Shown: positions 21,846 to 34,004, numbered from the stretch's first letter. The stretch: 64,000 nt of DNA from Bretschneidera sinensis (GCA_023935145.1 CM043700.1:99800400-99864399); one strand, 5' to 3'. Numbers and translations are program-made. The notes: generated from the sequence alone by a model not told the origin.

Positions 21846-23085
21846 TAAGCTCAGCTGGAATATGATGAAGTCAGAAATGTATGCTTGATAGAGGAGATTC
21901 TTGTAGAGATTATGGATGAATCGTGCATTAGGGACCCCCTGGAGGCATGCTTTACTCAATTTGGAGAGAATTTGGATTTAGATAAGTTACTCGAGCAAGT
22001 GAATGCCATTTTGAAGTCTCATCCTCATGAGAGCAATGAGACGGAGGAGACCACAGCACCTGAGCCCCCCAAGAAGGAACTTAAGCCTTTACCAGACAAT
22101 CTTATGTATAAGTTCCTAGGTCCAGCAGATTTTTTGCCTATGATTATAGCTTTAAATTTAGTTAAGGCTCAAGAGGAGAAATTATTAGATGTTTTAAGAG
22201 AGCACAAGGAAGCTCTCGGCTGGACTATTGAGGATATTAAGGGAATCAGCCCCTCGGTGGTGATGCACAAGATACATTTGGACGAGAATGCCAAGCCAAT
22301 GAGAGAGCCATAAAGAAGGCTCAACCCAGCTATGCAAGAGGTTGTGAGGACTGAAGTAATTAAGTTGTTGGATGTAGGGATCATTTATCCAATCTCTGAT
22401 AGCAAGTGGGTGAGCCCGATTCATGTCGTGCCCAAGCGAGCTGGATTAAAGGTAGTGAAAAATAAGGATGACGAGGTGGTGCCAACTCACGTTCAGTCAG
22501 GATGGAGAGTGTGTATAGACTACCATAAGTTGAATGCTGCCATAAGGAAGGATCATTTTCCACTCCCATTTGATGATCATATGGTAGAGCATTTGGCTGG
22601 GTACAAATACTATTACTTCTTGGATGGTTATTCTGGATATAACCAGGTCCTTGTGGACCCCCGAAGATCAGAAGAAGATGACGTTTACCTGTCCTTTTGG
22701 GACATTCACCTACCGTCGTATGCCCTTTAGGTTATGCAGTGCACCCACTACTTTTCGGCGGTGCATGGTTAGCATATTCTTTGACATGGTAGAGCGGTTC
22801 TTAGAGATTTTAGTGGATGATTTCTCCGTCTTCGGGTCATCATTTGAGGAGTGCCTGCACCGTCTCACTTTGGTTTTGGTGCGGTGCAAGGAGAAGAACC
22901 TGGTGCTTAATTGGGAGAAGTGCTATTTTATGGTCAAGCAAGGTATTGTATTGGGGCATGTCATATCTCATCAGGGGATTGAGGTCGACAAAACGAAGGT
23001 GGACCTGATTTCCAACCTTCCACCCCCACGTACGGTGAAGGAGGTTCGTTCTTTTCTGGGCCATGCAGGTTTCTATAGGTGATTT
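21846..23085 (+). pseudogene. Reverse transcriptase region of Athila A
   Basis: A linker (ELKPLPDNLMYKFLG, LDVLREHKEALGWTIEDIKG) precedes RT: RRLNPAMQEVVRTEVIKLLD, SKWVSPIHVVPKR, GWRVCIDYHKLNAA, FLDGYSGYNQV, FTCPFGTFTYRRMPFRLC, active site VDDFSVFGSSFEECL, then LVLNWEKCYFMVKQGIVLGH and EVRSFLGHAGFYR. Stops lie at 22311, 22728 and 23080. A frameshift of a few bases near 22670 moves TFTCPFG into another frame. The catalytic DD is retained, but the protein cannot be made in one piece. Confidence 0.88.
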
Positions 23086-23620
23086 ATCTAGGATTTCAGC
23101 AAGTTCACCAGGCCCTTGTGCAAGTTGTTATTGAAAGATGCCTCATTTATATTTAATGAGGACTAAAAGAAAGCATTTGGGGATCTAAAGAAGATTCTGA
23201 CGTCCACACCCATTATTCAGTCGCCCAACTGGGGTATGCCTTTTAAGATTATGTGTGACGCATCAGACTATGTTGTCGGAGTTGTTTTGGGGTATTGTGT
23301 TGATAAACTTCCCCATGTTATCTATTATGCTAGCAAAACTTTAAACGACGCACAACTTAATCACTCTACCACTGAGAAGGAGTTGCTAGCAGTAGTTTTT
23401 GCATTGGACAAGTTCAGATCCTACTTGTTAGGATCGAAAGTCATTATCTACTCGGATCATGCAGCATTGAAGTATCTTTTCTCTAAAAAGGAGGCTAAAT
23501 CTTGTCTTATCTGATAGATCTTATTACTTTAAGAGTTCGACATAGAGATCCGGGATAAGAAAGGTTTCGAAAATGTGGTGGCGGACCATTTGTCTAGATT
23601 GATAGTGGATTTCACTGAGG
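23086..23620 (+). pseudogene. RNase H of Athila A
   Basis: [18 protein letters not shown] (catalytic Asp), [31 protein letters not shown] (Glu), [18 protein letters not shown] (Asp) and NVVADHLSRL. A frameshift near 23495 follows FSKKEAK, and stops lie at 23164 and 23512. It would degrade RNA in RNA/DNA hybrids during copying. Confidence 0.87.
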
Positions 23621-24912
23621 CCGCCACTCTCATTTCTGAGACCTTTCCTGATGAGAAATTGATGCACATTACTCACAATCCTGCACCATGGTTTGCCCAT
23701 ATAGTGAACTATCTTGTCACCGGTCAAATGCCTTTACATTGGGGGCGACAAGATAAATCAAAGTTTTTTGCCATGGTAAAACATTTTTTATAGGATGATC
23801 CTTACCTGTTCAAGTATTGTCCCGATCAGATCATCAGAAGGTGTATTCTTGAGCATGACCAATCTAATGTCATCGCCTTTTGTTATGATCATGCTTGTGG
23901 AGGCCATTTCAGTGCTAGGAAGACTGCTACGAAGATTTTGCAATGTGGATTCTATTAGTCTACCTTGTTCTAAGACTCTCACACCTACTGTGTATCTTGT
24001 GAGCACTGCCAAAAGCTAGGGAGTCTTTCTAGGAGGAATATGATGCCCCTCAACCCCATTCTGATTGTTGAGATTTTTGACATGTGGGGCATTGATTTTA
24101 TGGGACTGTTCCCAAACTTCTTTGGCTATCTATACATTTTGATTGCTATGGATTATCTGTCCAAATGGGTGGAGGCCATTGCATGCAAGACCAATGACCA
24201 CAGAGTTGTGGTCTAGTTTTTGAAGGACACTATCTTTGCTTATTTCGGTACGCCTCGAGCAATCATAAGTGATGGAGGTAAGCACTTTTGCAACCGAATT
24301 TTTGAGCAGTTGATGAAGAAGTATTTCATCACACATAAGGTTGCCACCTCGTATCACTTGTAGACGAGTGGACAAGTAGAAATTTCTAATCGCGAGATTA
24401 AGCACATTTTGGAGAAAACTGTGAACCCTAGTAGAAAGGATTGGTCTCTACGATTGACTGATGCATTGTGGGCATATCAGACAGCCTTCAAGACGCTAAT
24501 TGGCATGTCTCTCTATCTTATTGTGTACGAAAAAGCATGTCACCTTCCGGTAGAATTAGAGCATCGTGCTTATTGGGCTATCAAGCAGCTGAACTTCAAT
24601 CTTTCCAAGGCTGGCTCACAAAGGAAGCTCCAACTCAATGAATTAGAGGAGCTGTGGAATGATGCATATGATTGTACATGGTCATACAAGCCACAAATGA
24701 AGAAGACTCATGACCAGAACATTTTGAGACTAGCTTTTGAGCCGGGTCAAAAAGTTCTTCTTTACAATTCACGTCGGCATCTTTTTCCAGGCAAGCTCAA
24801 ATCTTGATCGACAGGCCCATTTATTATTCGGTCGGTTTTTCCTCATGTGGCCATCGAGATTGAGGATCCAAAGAATGGTAACACTTTCAAGGTAAATGGA
24901 CAGAGGCTAAAA
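23621..24912 (+). pseudogene. Integrase of Athila A
   Basis: An HHCC-like zinc part (HDHACGGHFSARK and CVSCEHCQKLG counterparts, with stops) precedes the core: WGIDFMGLFPN (Asp), [12 protein letters not shown] (Asp), [18 protein letters not shown] (Glu). After it come [45 protein letters not shown] and, in frame after a stop at about 24807, [10 protein letters not shown]. Stops lie near 23791, 24214, 24361 and 24805. The sequence ends exactly at the deletion junction with the LTR of D. Confidence 0.87.
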
Positions 24913-24916
24913 CCAG

Positions 24917-25740
24917 ATGATAGTATGAAATGATCTGATGAGAAAGAAAGAAAATTTAAATTTGTGCATTTATTTTTTAAATATTTATTATTGTTAGCTG
25001 AGATACTAAAGAATTAGTCTTGATTATGAAAGGATTGATAGACAAATGAGTCTCTTTGTGAGACAACTTTGAAGATAAAGAAATTGAAAGGATGATATGA
25101 TAAAGAATTATATGATCGACTGTTTGTATGATGTGAACTGTATGATGAGGTAAATGATGATATTAAATTGATAAAATATATGAGAAGCAAACAGATATGA
25201 TTGGTATATAAGATATATGTATTGAAAGATGATAGCTTGATATTTTATTTATAAAGAGATTAACAAATGATTGAATTAGTATGTGAGAAGAGATAGATGA
25301 TTAATTATGTTGATTTAATAATGATTGAATATAACTTGAAGTATACAAATCAAGTACTTGTAGTAAATTTAATTCACTGAGCTTATGAAGCTCACTCCTC
25401 ATTGTTAAATAATTTCAGTTAGCGAGCAAGATAGATAAATTTGTGAGCTGAGATTTAGACTGAGTTTTTATATGTAAGTCTCGTGGTCCCCATCCTTAGA
25501 CTAATGGAAGAAGAAGAAATAAAAAAAATTATATGTTGTATATATTGTTTAATATGCTGTATTTATTGTTTCAGATAGGATATTGATAATGTAACTCCCC
25601 TGTTGAAGGTTGAGGCTTGATGTATATATATTTTTTCAGTCGATGTATCTTTTTTTATTGTTGCATATATGTGTCGTGCTGGGGTTTCAAAATGTCATGA
25701 CACCGTCTCGGGGGTGGCCAACCCTGGATGGGTCGTTACA
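24917..25740 (+). repeat. 5' LTR of D, second segment
   Basis: It resumes with ATGATAGTATGAAATGATCTGATGA, matching 32257 onward of the 3' LTR, and ends GGTCGTTACA at 25740. About 350 bp equivalent to 31905-32255 are missing at the junction with A. Confidence 0.85.
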
Positions 25741-25745
25741 TTTTT

Positions 25746-25757
25746 TAGTATCAGAGC
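25746..25757 (+). promoter_or_regulatory. Primer-binding site, initiator-Met tRNA (D)
   Basis: TAGTATCAGAGC, one base off TGGTATCAGAGC, five bases after the LTR end. This is the expected primer type for Tekay/Del elements. Confidence 0.85.
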
Positions 25758-25844
25758 ATTAGGTTTTATGATTCTATAGACTGCATACAAGATTTAAGGA
25801 AGTGGAATATTTAAATAAACAATATTTTAATGTAGAGTCTGAGG

Positions 25845-27160
25845 ATGACATATTGACGTGGCAGAGCTAGAGGTAGAGTACTGAACTAGAGAGGACATGG
25901 TAGACCCCCAATATTTAAAAGAGCTGAAGCTGAGATGGAGGTTGAGTCTGTGGTTCATGTAAGGGAACAGGTTGCTAGTACAGCTGGTACTAGTAAAGGT
26001 GTGAGAGAATCTGACATTAGGAGAGATAAGCTGAGAGAAGTTCTTGATCATGCTATAGAAAGAATTAATGCAGCAGAATATAGGGCTGATAATTTATAGA
26101 GGAGAGTGGAGGAAAGGGCTAGAATAGAACCTGGAGTGGTGAGACAAGAGGTTCATGAGGGAGAGGGTGTGTTTGCCCATGAGATGCAAAGAGACTGTTT
26201 TGTAAGATTTATTAAATTTAAACTCCAGTCTTTTAGAGGATCTGTAAATCCTATTGAGGTTGAGCAGGGGATTAAACATGTTAAGAAATATTTTTAAGTC
26301 TTACTAGTGAAAGATAGGCAAAAGGTTTCCTTTGCTTCATTTAAATTGGAAGGTGAGAATTCTCAATGGTGGGAGGATATTCTGCCTAGATTGAATATTC
26401 ATAAAGATCAACCCTTAATCTGGTGTAAGTTTAAAGATGTGTTCTTTGCGAAGTATTCTCTAGATACGTTTCGAGCACAACAAGAGAGAAATTTTATTCA
26501 TTTAAGGCATAACACTTTATCTGTGGTTGAGTATGATAGTAGATTTATAGCCTTGTCGAGGTTTGTACCTGAGTTAATAAATACAAAGGAGAGGAATTGT
26601 AAGATATTTTTAGAAGGGTTACATTATGAGATTCGATCTAACCTCTCTTATATGGGTATTGTGAATTATGCTGTAATGGTGAATAAAGCATTACAGATTG
26701 AGAAAGCTATGATGGAGTTTAGAGGTAGGAGTGATTGGCTTAAGAGTTATAGATTTGAGGGACCCAGAGGTGGTAGTAGTATGAGTGTGTAGGGTAGGAG
26801 ACCACCCCAAAGAGGGCATTCCTTGTCATAGGGAATTATGATGCAAAGTCAGAGGAAAGCAGGATCTGTTGTTTCTATAGCTCAAAGTAATGTTGCTGGG
26901 ACTCCTAGATTTGGGAGACAAGCTATGAGAACAAGAGGTTATGGTAGAGGAGTAAGTATGCCACCAAGGGAAAATGGTAATATGATGTATTATCGAGAGA
27001 CAAGAGTTTGCTATAGATGTAATCAGATAGGACATATATCTCATAATTGTCCTACCCTTATGTGCTTTGTTTGTGGTGAGGAATGACATATTAATGTAGA
27101 TTGTCCAGTGGGGAAATATGTTAAAATAAGTATTGGAGGTGTTGTGAGAAGATAAATGGA
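25845..27160 (+). pseudogene. Gag of element D
   Basis: A single reading frame from ATG 25845 through the CCHC region, interrupted only by in-frame stops (for example 26295-26297, 26790-26792, 27084-27086). It starts with an RGRARGR-type basic stretch. The retrotransposon Gag core follows: FVRFIKFKLQSFRGS, KDRQKVSFASFKLEGENSQWW, KFKDVFFAKY, RFVPELI. Then comes a zinc knuckle CYRCNQIGHISHNC at about 27010-27050 and a second one, CFVCGEE-HINVDC. It would form the particle and bind RNA. The stops fit single substitutions such as CAG or TGG to TAG. There is no frameshift up to about 27845. Confidence 0.85.
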
Positions 27161-27880
27161 GAGAGGTAATGGATCAAGGAGTATACAGGGCAAAAGTATA
27201 GGACCAATAGCTGAGAGGGGATGCGGTAGTCAGTTATAGCCCAAAGACAGTAGAGTCTATGCCTTGACCCAACAGGATGCATAGGCTACTCCTGATATTG
27301 TTATGGGTATGGTATCTATTCTTGATAGACCTATTAGATTATTGATTTATCTTGGTGCAACCCATTCTTTTGCATCCAATGTTTATATGAAATCTATTGA
27401 TGCTTATGTTAGTCCTTTGATGCATGCGGTTATTGTTGAGGTTTCTACTGGGGATAGGGTTATTATTAGGACTATTTGTTAGGGTTATGTGATTAGTATG
27501 GCTGATAGAGTGTTTAAAGTTGATTTGTTACCTTTAGATATAATAAATTTTGATTTAATTTTGGGGATGAATTGGTTATCTGTATATCATGCTTCGGTAG
27601 ATTGTTTTAGGAAGAATGTGGTGTTCAGGATACTAGGACAAGAGGAGTTTAATTTTCAGAGAGAACGTAAGATACTTTCCAACTGTCTTATTTTTGCCAT
27701 GACTACTAGTAGATGGTTGAGGAAGGGTTGTGAGGAGTATTTGGCGTATGTGGTGGATTCTAGAAAGGAGGTTAGGAAATTAGAAGAAATCTTAGTAGTG
27801 AAAGATTTTTCTGATGTATTCCCTAAGGAGTTGTTAGTTTGCCTCCCAGCAGGGAAATTGAGTTTTCTACTGAGGTGATT
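27161..27880 (+). pseudogene. Aspartic protease of element D
   Basis: It continues in the gag frame. The flap and core are visible: ILDRPIRLLIYLGATHSFAS, then VDLLPLDIINFDLILGMNWL (the ILGMDWL-type motif), HASVDCFRKNVVFRI, and the linker [11 protein letters not shown]. The catalytic DSGAT reads YLGAT, so the essential Asp is lost (GAT to TAT at about 27350). The protease should be dead. A stop lies at 27480-27482. A one-base shift near 27845 moves the following [10 protein letters not shown] into another frame. Confidence 0.85.
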
Positions 27881-28640
27881 CCAGGATCAGCACCCATATT
27901 TATATCACCTTACAGAATGGCACCAGTTGAGTTGAGTGAATTGAAAGTTCAGCTTCAGGAGTTATTAGATAAATAATTTATTAGACCTAGTATGCCACCT
28001 TAGGGAGCCCTTTGTTGTTTGTGAAGAAGAAGGATGGAACGATGAGGTTGTGCATTGATTATAGACAGTCGAAAAAGATCACCATCAAGAATAAATATCC
28101 TTTGCCCAGGATAAATGATTTATTTGAGCAGTTGTAGGGGGCTAGGGTGTTTTCTAAGATAGACCTGAGATCATGTTATCATTAGTTGAGGATAAAGGAA
28201 TGGGACGTGCCTAAAACTGCTTTTAGGACACGTTATGGCCATCATGAGTTCCTTGTGATGCCATTTGGATTGATAAATGCTCCAGCAACATGTATGGATC
28301 TAATGAATCGGGTGTTTAAACCATTATTGGATAAATTTGTGATTGTATTTATTAATGATATTCTGGTGTATTCTAAGAATGAAGAGAAGCATGTGAAACA
28401 TTTAGAGATAGTGTTGGAGATTCTAAGGAGAAATAAATTGTATGCAAAGTTCTTTAAGACTGAGTTTTGGCTGAATGAAATATCGTTTTGGGGGCATGTT
28501 GTGTCAGGAGATGGTATATTAGTTGACCCACAAAAAGTAGAGGTAGTGTTGAATTGGGAGAGACAAACTAGTGTGACTGAAATTAGAAGCTTTTTGGGGT
28601 TGGCCAGTTATTATAGAAGGTTATAGAATTTTTCTATTAT
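27881..28640 (+). pseudogene. Reverse transcriptase of element D
   Basis: RT signatures in order: [91 protein letters not shown], then the active site FINDILVYS. The first Asp of the FIDD box is Asn. [15 protein letters not shown] and [12 protein letters not shown] close the domain. Two frameshifts lie near 27845 and 28005, and stops lie near 28135 and 28183. This domain would copy the element RNA into DNA. The two active-site and frame losses make it non-functional. Confidence 0.88.
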
Positions 28641-29160
28641 TTTTGTACCATTAACCAGATTAACCAGGAAGGAAGTAAAGTTTATGTGGTCAGAAGAATA
28701 TGAGAAGAGTTTTCAGCTGTTGAAAGAGAAGTTGACTACTACTCCGGTATTAGTGCTTCCTTCTGGTGATGAAGGATTTGTGGTATATAGTGATGTGTCG
28801 CTTCAGGGGTTGGGATTTGTGTTGATGCAACACGAGAGAGTTATAGCCTATGCTTCAAGGCAATTGAAGAACCATGAGAGAAATTACCCAACCCATGATT
28901 TATAATTGACTACCATAGTTTTTGCTTTGAATATTTGGAAACATCATCTGTATAGAGCCACTTGTGAAATTTTTACTGATCACAAAAGTTTAACGCATTT
29001 CCCTACCAAAGAGAATTGAATTTGAGGCAGAAGAGGTGAATGGAGTTTATTAGTGACTATGACTATGCAATTCACTATCATCTAAAGAAGGCTAATGTAG
29101 TAGCTGATGCATTGAGTAGAAAGTCTACAAGGAGATTATCTACTATTGGGAGTCATGATA
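28641..29160 (+). pseudogene. RNase H of element D
   Basis: It follows [36 protein letters not shown] (first catalytic Asp in YSD), [21 protein letters not shown] (Glu lost beyond a stop at about 28903), IFTDHKSLTH, then NVVADALSRK. A small deletion near 29000 shifts the frame between the FPTKEN and MEFISDYDY segments. RNase H would remove the RNA template during reverse transcription. Confidence 0.85.
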
Positions 29161-30720
29161 TGAGTTTGATGGTAGACTTGAGAGAGATGAGAATGCAGTT
29201 GAGTATTAGTGATAGAGGAGTATTGATGGCAAATATGATGGTACAGTCTTCTATTATTGATCGCCTATTAAAGATGCAGAGTATAAATGAAGGGATAGAA
29301 AATATCAGACTTGAAGTATTGAGTGGGAAGTTGACTGAGTTCAAAATTAGGGATGATAGTATGGTGGTATTGGGACATAAAGTTTATGTTCCCAATGATA
29401 TGGAGATGAGAAAGGAGATACTAAGAGAGGCTCATGATTCTGTGTATTCTATGCACTCGAGTAATAATAAGATGTATAGGGGGTTGAGATAGAATTATTT
29501 GTGGTCAGAGATAAAGAGGGGTGTAGTTGAGTATATTTTTAGATGTTTGATTTGTCAACAGGTGAAGTCTGAGAATAGACATTCGGAAGGTTTATTACAG
29601 TCTCTTCCAGTACCTGAATGGCTATGGGAGAATGTTAGTATGGATTTTGTTTTTGGTTTTCCCTGTACCCAGAGAGGTCATGATGCTGTATGGGTTATAG
29701 TGAAAAAACTTTCTAAATCTTCACATTTTCTTCCTATTAGAACTAGTTAGAGTTCTAAAAAGTTGGCTGAGTGGTATATAGCTAAAATTGTGAGATTACA
29801 TGGAGTACCTTTGAGTATTGTATTAGATAGAGATTAAAGATTTACTTTTAGATTTTGGAGGGGTTTTCAAAAAGCTATGGGTACACAGTTGTGGTTTACT
29901 ATAACTTTTCACCCTCAAACTGATGGGCAGACAGAGACGATCATTAAAGTACTAGAAGATATGCTAAAGGCAAGTGTATTGAGTTTTTCAGTGAGCTAGG
30001 ATGTTTATTTACCTTTGATCAAATTTGCATACAATAATCAGTATCAAGCTAGTATTGCGATGAAACCATTTGAGGCTTTATATTGTAGAAGGTGCAAAAC
30101 TCCAGTATGTTGGGAAGAGGTTAAAGAAAGAAATATATTTGGTCTAGAAATGATAGATTTGACTATTGAGATGATCAAACTGGTTAGAAAGAACATTAGA
30201 ACAGCACAGAACAGTCAGAAAGAATATGCTGATAATAGAAGACGACCTATTGAGTTTCAAGTTGGTGACTGGGTGTATTTGAAGATATCTCTATGGAATG
30301 GTGTATTAAGATTTAAAAAGAAAGGAAAGTTGGGTTCGAGATTTGTGGGGCCCTATGAGGTGATTGAAAGAGTTGGACTAGTAGCACATAGATTGGATTT
30401 TCCTCCGGAGTTAAAGAAATTGCACAATGTGTTTCATGTTTCAATTTTGAGAAATTGTTTACATGATGAATCCTATAGTATTTCGAGTCAGACTGTAGAA
30501 CTTCAGGAAGATTTGACATTTATGCAAGTACCACTCAAAATCCTAGACAGAAAGGAGCAAGTCTTGTATAATAAAATTATTCATTTAATTCAAGTGTTAT
30601 AGCAGAATAAAGATGTCGAAGAAATTACTTAGGAGCTTGAGGCAAGAATAATGAAAGATTATCCCTAACTTTTTCATGAGTTAGGTAAGGAAATTTCGGG
30701 GACGAAATTTTTATAAGGTG
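29161..30720 (+). pseudogene. Integrase of element D with chromodomain-like tail
   Basis: Single frame with about seven in-frame stops. The zinc-binding HHCC part is EAHDSVYSMHSS...CLICQQVK. The catalytic core has MDFVFGFP (Asp), SIVLDRD (Asp) and QTETIIKVLEDML (Glu), so the DDE triad is retained. The C-terminal part has YADNRRRPIEFQVGDWVYLK, SRFVGPYEVIERVG and LHNVFHVSILR. It ends with VPLKILDRKEQVL and EEIT-ELEARIMKDYP, the degenerate chromodomain-like tail usual in Tekay/Del chromoviruses, which is thought to aid targeting to chromatin. Confidence 0.88.
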
Positions 30721-30728
30721 GGTAGAAT
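30683..30728 (+). promoter_or_regulatory. Polypurine tract region of D
   Basis: AAGGAAATTTCGGGGACGAA precedes AAGGTGGGTAGAATT and the LTR start TGTAATACCC. The purine run just before the LTR would prime plus-strand synthesis. The same context recurs in F on the minus strand (56757-56800). Confidence 0.8.
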
Positions 30729-33090
30729 TGTAATACCCGTTTTCATAAAATAAGGGTAAAGAAGTAATTTTACATATATTATATTGAATTAGATAATCCA
30801 TAGATAAAAGATTTAGTATTCATTTGAAATATGATATTGAAAATTTTGTTGGAGAGAGTTATAAATATTTTGAAGAAGAAAATACTGAAAATTATGAAAT
30901 TGAAGTTACACTAAAAGTGAAGAAAAATGTGGAATAAAGTTAAGGAAAAATATTTTGAAAATTTTAAAGAAGCAAATATAATTTTCTGTAATTTTAATTT
31001 TTTTATGGAAGCAAAGTTGAAAATTTGATTTTTTAAGAAGTAACGACAAAATCGTACTTTTTAAGGGTAATTTTGTAAAAAAAAAATTTGAAGCAGCCAG
31101 AACAAGAAACTTCAGTGTGTTCACGTGAAGTTTCATAAAAAGTTTAAATCTATAAAATAATAATAATAAATTAATAAATATGTAAAATTAAATAAAAAAA
31201 TTGAAGCGGTTAGAACAAGAAACTTCAGTGTGTTCATGTCGTTCATAGAAAGTTTAAATTTATAATATAATAATAATAATAAATTAATAAATATGTAAAA
31301 AAAATAAAAAAAAATTTGAAGCAGCGAGAGTTTCAGTGTGTTCACGTGAAGTTTCATAGAAAGTTTAAATTTATAATATAATATAATAATAATAAATTAA
31401 TAAATATGTAATAAAAAAAAAAAAAAAAACTAGTCTTAAAAAATCTCTAAAGCTAAGAGATTTTATTGTTCACACAAAAACTTATTTCTTCGTTTGGTTT
31501 TCTTACAACTTTCAATTCTATTTCTTTCTAGTAAAAGTTCAGAAGAAAAAAAATTCTTCAATAATTTATATAATCGTAGTTATCCAACTTCAATACCAAG
31601 ACTTCATCTCAAATGGGGGTAAATTTTCAATAAAACTCATAACTAAATAATTATATTGTTGAATTAAGTTATGAAATAGTAAGACTAATGAAAGTTTATA
31701 GTTAGGTATTAGTGATCAACAATCATAAGAAATTGCTGAAATGAGCAAGAAAGGTAAGGAGATTATCAACGAGTAGCTTTAAGTGCTATATGGTAAGTCA
31801 ATTTACTTTTAGTAATTGAGACCAATAAAAATATGAATTAATGATATTTAAATAAATTGTTGAATTATAATGATTGGATGATGTATTTTCTTTTATGTAT
31901 GATAATTGATTGATTGACTGATTAAGGATTAAATGATATGTTGAAAATTAATTATATAATAAATTATATTTTAAAAGAACAGATTAATGAAAATATGCTG
32001 AAAAGATATATGAAATTCTTGAAGGATATGATTAAAAAAATGATATGATATATAAGGAGACAATTTAATATATATATGACAAAATAATAATTTTGAGAAA
32101 GAGATAATTAAATTGAATACTTTGATGTATGCTTGCTTGCATGTTATTGCTTATATGCATAAAGGGAAGACTATGAAGGTAGCTAGTCTGGCTGAGAAGA
32201 CCGGGAAGGTAGCTGGTTTGGCTGAAACATGTTGACATGTGGGAAAACGTTCTCAAATGATAGTATGAAATGATCTGATGAGGAAGAAAGAAAGAAAGAA
32301 AGATAATTTAAATTCAAGCATTTATTTTTTAAATATTTATTATTTTTTGGTGAGATGCTAAAGAATCAGTTTTGATTATGAAATGATTAATAGACAAATG
32401 AGTCTTATAGTGAGACAACTCTGATGATAAAGAAATTGAAAGGATGATATGATAAATAATTATATGATCGATTGTTTGTATGATGTGAACCTTAGAATGA
32501 AGTAAATGATGATATTAAATTGATAAAATATATGAGAATAAAACAGATATGATTGGTATATAAGATATATGTATTGAAAGATGATAGCTTGATAATTTTT
32601 TTATAAAGAGATTGACAAATGATTGAATTAGTATATGAGAAGAGATAAATGATTAATTATTGCTGATTTAATAATGATTGAATATAACTAGAATTATACA
32701 AATCAAGTACTTCTAGTAAATTTAATTCACTAAGCTTGTGAAGCTCACTCCTAATTGTTAAATAATTTCAGGTAGCGGGCAAGACAGATAAATTTGTGAA
32801 CTGAGATTCAGACTGAGGTTTTATATGTAAGTCTCGTGGTCCATATCCTCAGACTAATGGAAGCAGAAGAAAGAAAAAAAATTGTAGATATTCATACGTT
32901 TTTAATATGTTGTATATATTATTTCAGATATGATATTGATAATGTAACTCTCCTGTTGAGGGTTAAGGCCTGATGTATATATATTTTCAGTCGATGTATG
33001 TTTTTATATTGTTGCATATATGTGTCATGCTGAGATTTCAAAATGTGACGACATCGTCCGAGGGTGGCCAACCCGGGATAGGTCATTACA
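30729..33090 (+). repeat. 3' LTR of D (2.36 kb)
   Basis: It runs from TGTAATACCC to GGTCATTACA. It includes a tandem array at 31089-31415, and segments 32257-33090 matching 24917-25740. It is the only complete LTR copy of D, because the 5' one is broken by A. Confidence 0.88.
31089..31415 (+). repeat. Three tandem LTR units in the 3' LTR of D
   Basis: Units of about 110 bp with GAAACTTCAGTGTGTTCACG and TGAAGTTTCATA, then TTTAAATTTATAATATAATAA. Two units keep CACGTG. The (TAA)n part varies between units. Confidence 0.85.
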
Positions 33091-33154
33091 GTCATACCCA
33101 ACTTTCATTTTGTAGTGGAGGCTAGAAAGGTGGCTCAAAAAATTGTTTTCAAAC
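33091..33154 (-). repeat. Right LTR of element T, middle segment
   Basis: This 64-base strip between D and E continues T: it matches 5865-5990 of the left copy (ATACCCAA, TGGAGGC-AGAAAG-TGGCT, TTTTCAAACT). It starts GTCAT, against GTCGA left of D (imperfect target duplication). It ends with CAAAC, the target duplication of E. Confidence 0.75.
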
Positions 33155-34004
33155 TGTTTGAAAATCACCTTTTATGCGGAATCCTGGGTTGTGATTTTTT
33201 CAAACACCCAAATCTAGAATGACTTATAATAAACAACAATCAAACAATCAAAGAAAGAACATAAGCAATTGTTATCGAGGTTCGGCAATGTGCCTACGTC
33301 CCCGTGAGCTTCACCAAGCTCTCTGCACTAAATCAATGGAGTTCTTACAATTACAGCAACACCTCTTAAAGAATCCTCTTATTCTTGAAGATCAAAAGAA
33401 GAAAAAAAGAAAATGATAAGAGCTAGTGTTTCCCTGGAATTTTCCCCAAGAAAATTCCAATTACAAAACCCTTGAATCCCCAATCTATACTACTCTCTCT
33501 CTAAACAACCAGCCTATCTTCAATGAGTCTCTCTTGTGTTTAGTGTCTTTGCACTCTCACACACCATGTGTTCTATTTCACACACACTTGTTTCACATGT
33601 CTCACCTTTGTGATTGCTTCTAGATGATCCTTTATATAGGGTAACCACTTCTTGAACCAATCTTTAAGTCAATCTCCACCCTTAGATCTTAAAGACCAAT
33701 CAATCATAGCTCTTCAACAAGTCTAAGTAATCCTGTGCGTTTTGACCAAGTCCCATACACCAATTCAACATGTTGAATCAGAGGCACCAGATGTGCCTGG
33801 TGCAGCAGCCCAGATTAGGGCTGGCCACGGCTCATTATAGGGCACACCATCTCCAGTTGCTGGGCACCATGGCGCACACCTGGAGGGAGCACCTCTACCT
33901 TTGCTCCTTTGCTAGAGGCCACAGTGCACACCTCCTGGGCCGCGGTGCACACCTGCATCTGATGCTGAATTTTTCTCTCTTTAGTTCTTAGACAAATCCC
34001 AACA
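33155..34004 (-). repeat. 3' LTR of Copia E
   Basis: TGTTTGAAAATCACC ... AATCCCAACA. TATA on the minus strand at 33630-33638. It contains GC-rich blocks with repeated GCACACCT. The first about 120 bp and last about 20 bp resemble the LTR of J. Confidence 0.88.

Larger units (their letters stand above)
12420..24915 (+). mobile_element. Athila-lineage Ty3 retrotransposon A (3' end deleted; J nested)
   Basis: It has a 5' LTR, an Asp-tRNA PBS, gag, PR, RT, RH and IN in Athila order, closely similar to element B along its whole coding length. The sequence stops just after the end of integrase (VNGQRLKP). It then joins the D LTR at 24914-24917, so the 3' non-coding region and 3' LTR of A are missing. 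Copia J sits between PR and RT at 16244-21840. Many stops and frameshifts: non-functional. Confidence 0.88.
11256..33090 (+). mobile_element. Tekay/Del-like Ty3 retrotransposon D (with A and J nested)
   Basis: D has two LTRs (11256-12419 + 24917-25740, and 30729-33090), an initiator-Met PBS, the order gag-PR-RT-RH-IN, and a C-terminal chromodomain-like tail. Its polypurine tract lies in TTTCGGGGACGAAATTT...GGTGGGTAGAAT, a typical Tekay/Del 3' context. Flanks GTCGA (11251-11255) and GTCAT (33091-33095) are an imperfect 5-bp target duplication. The 5' LTR is broken by Athila A, with a deletion at the right junction. All coding regions contain stops. Confidence 0.85.
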
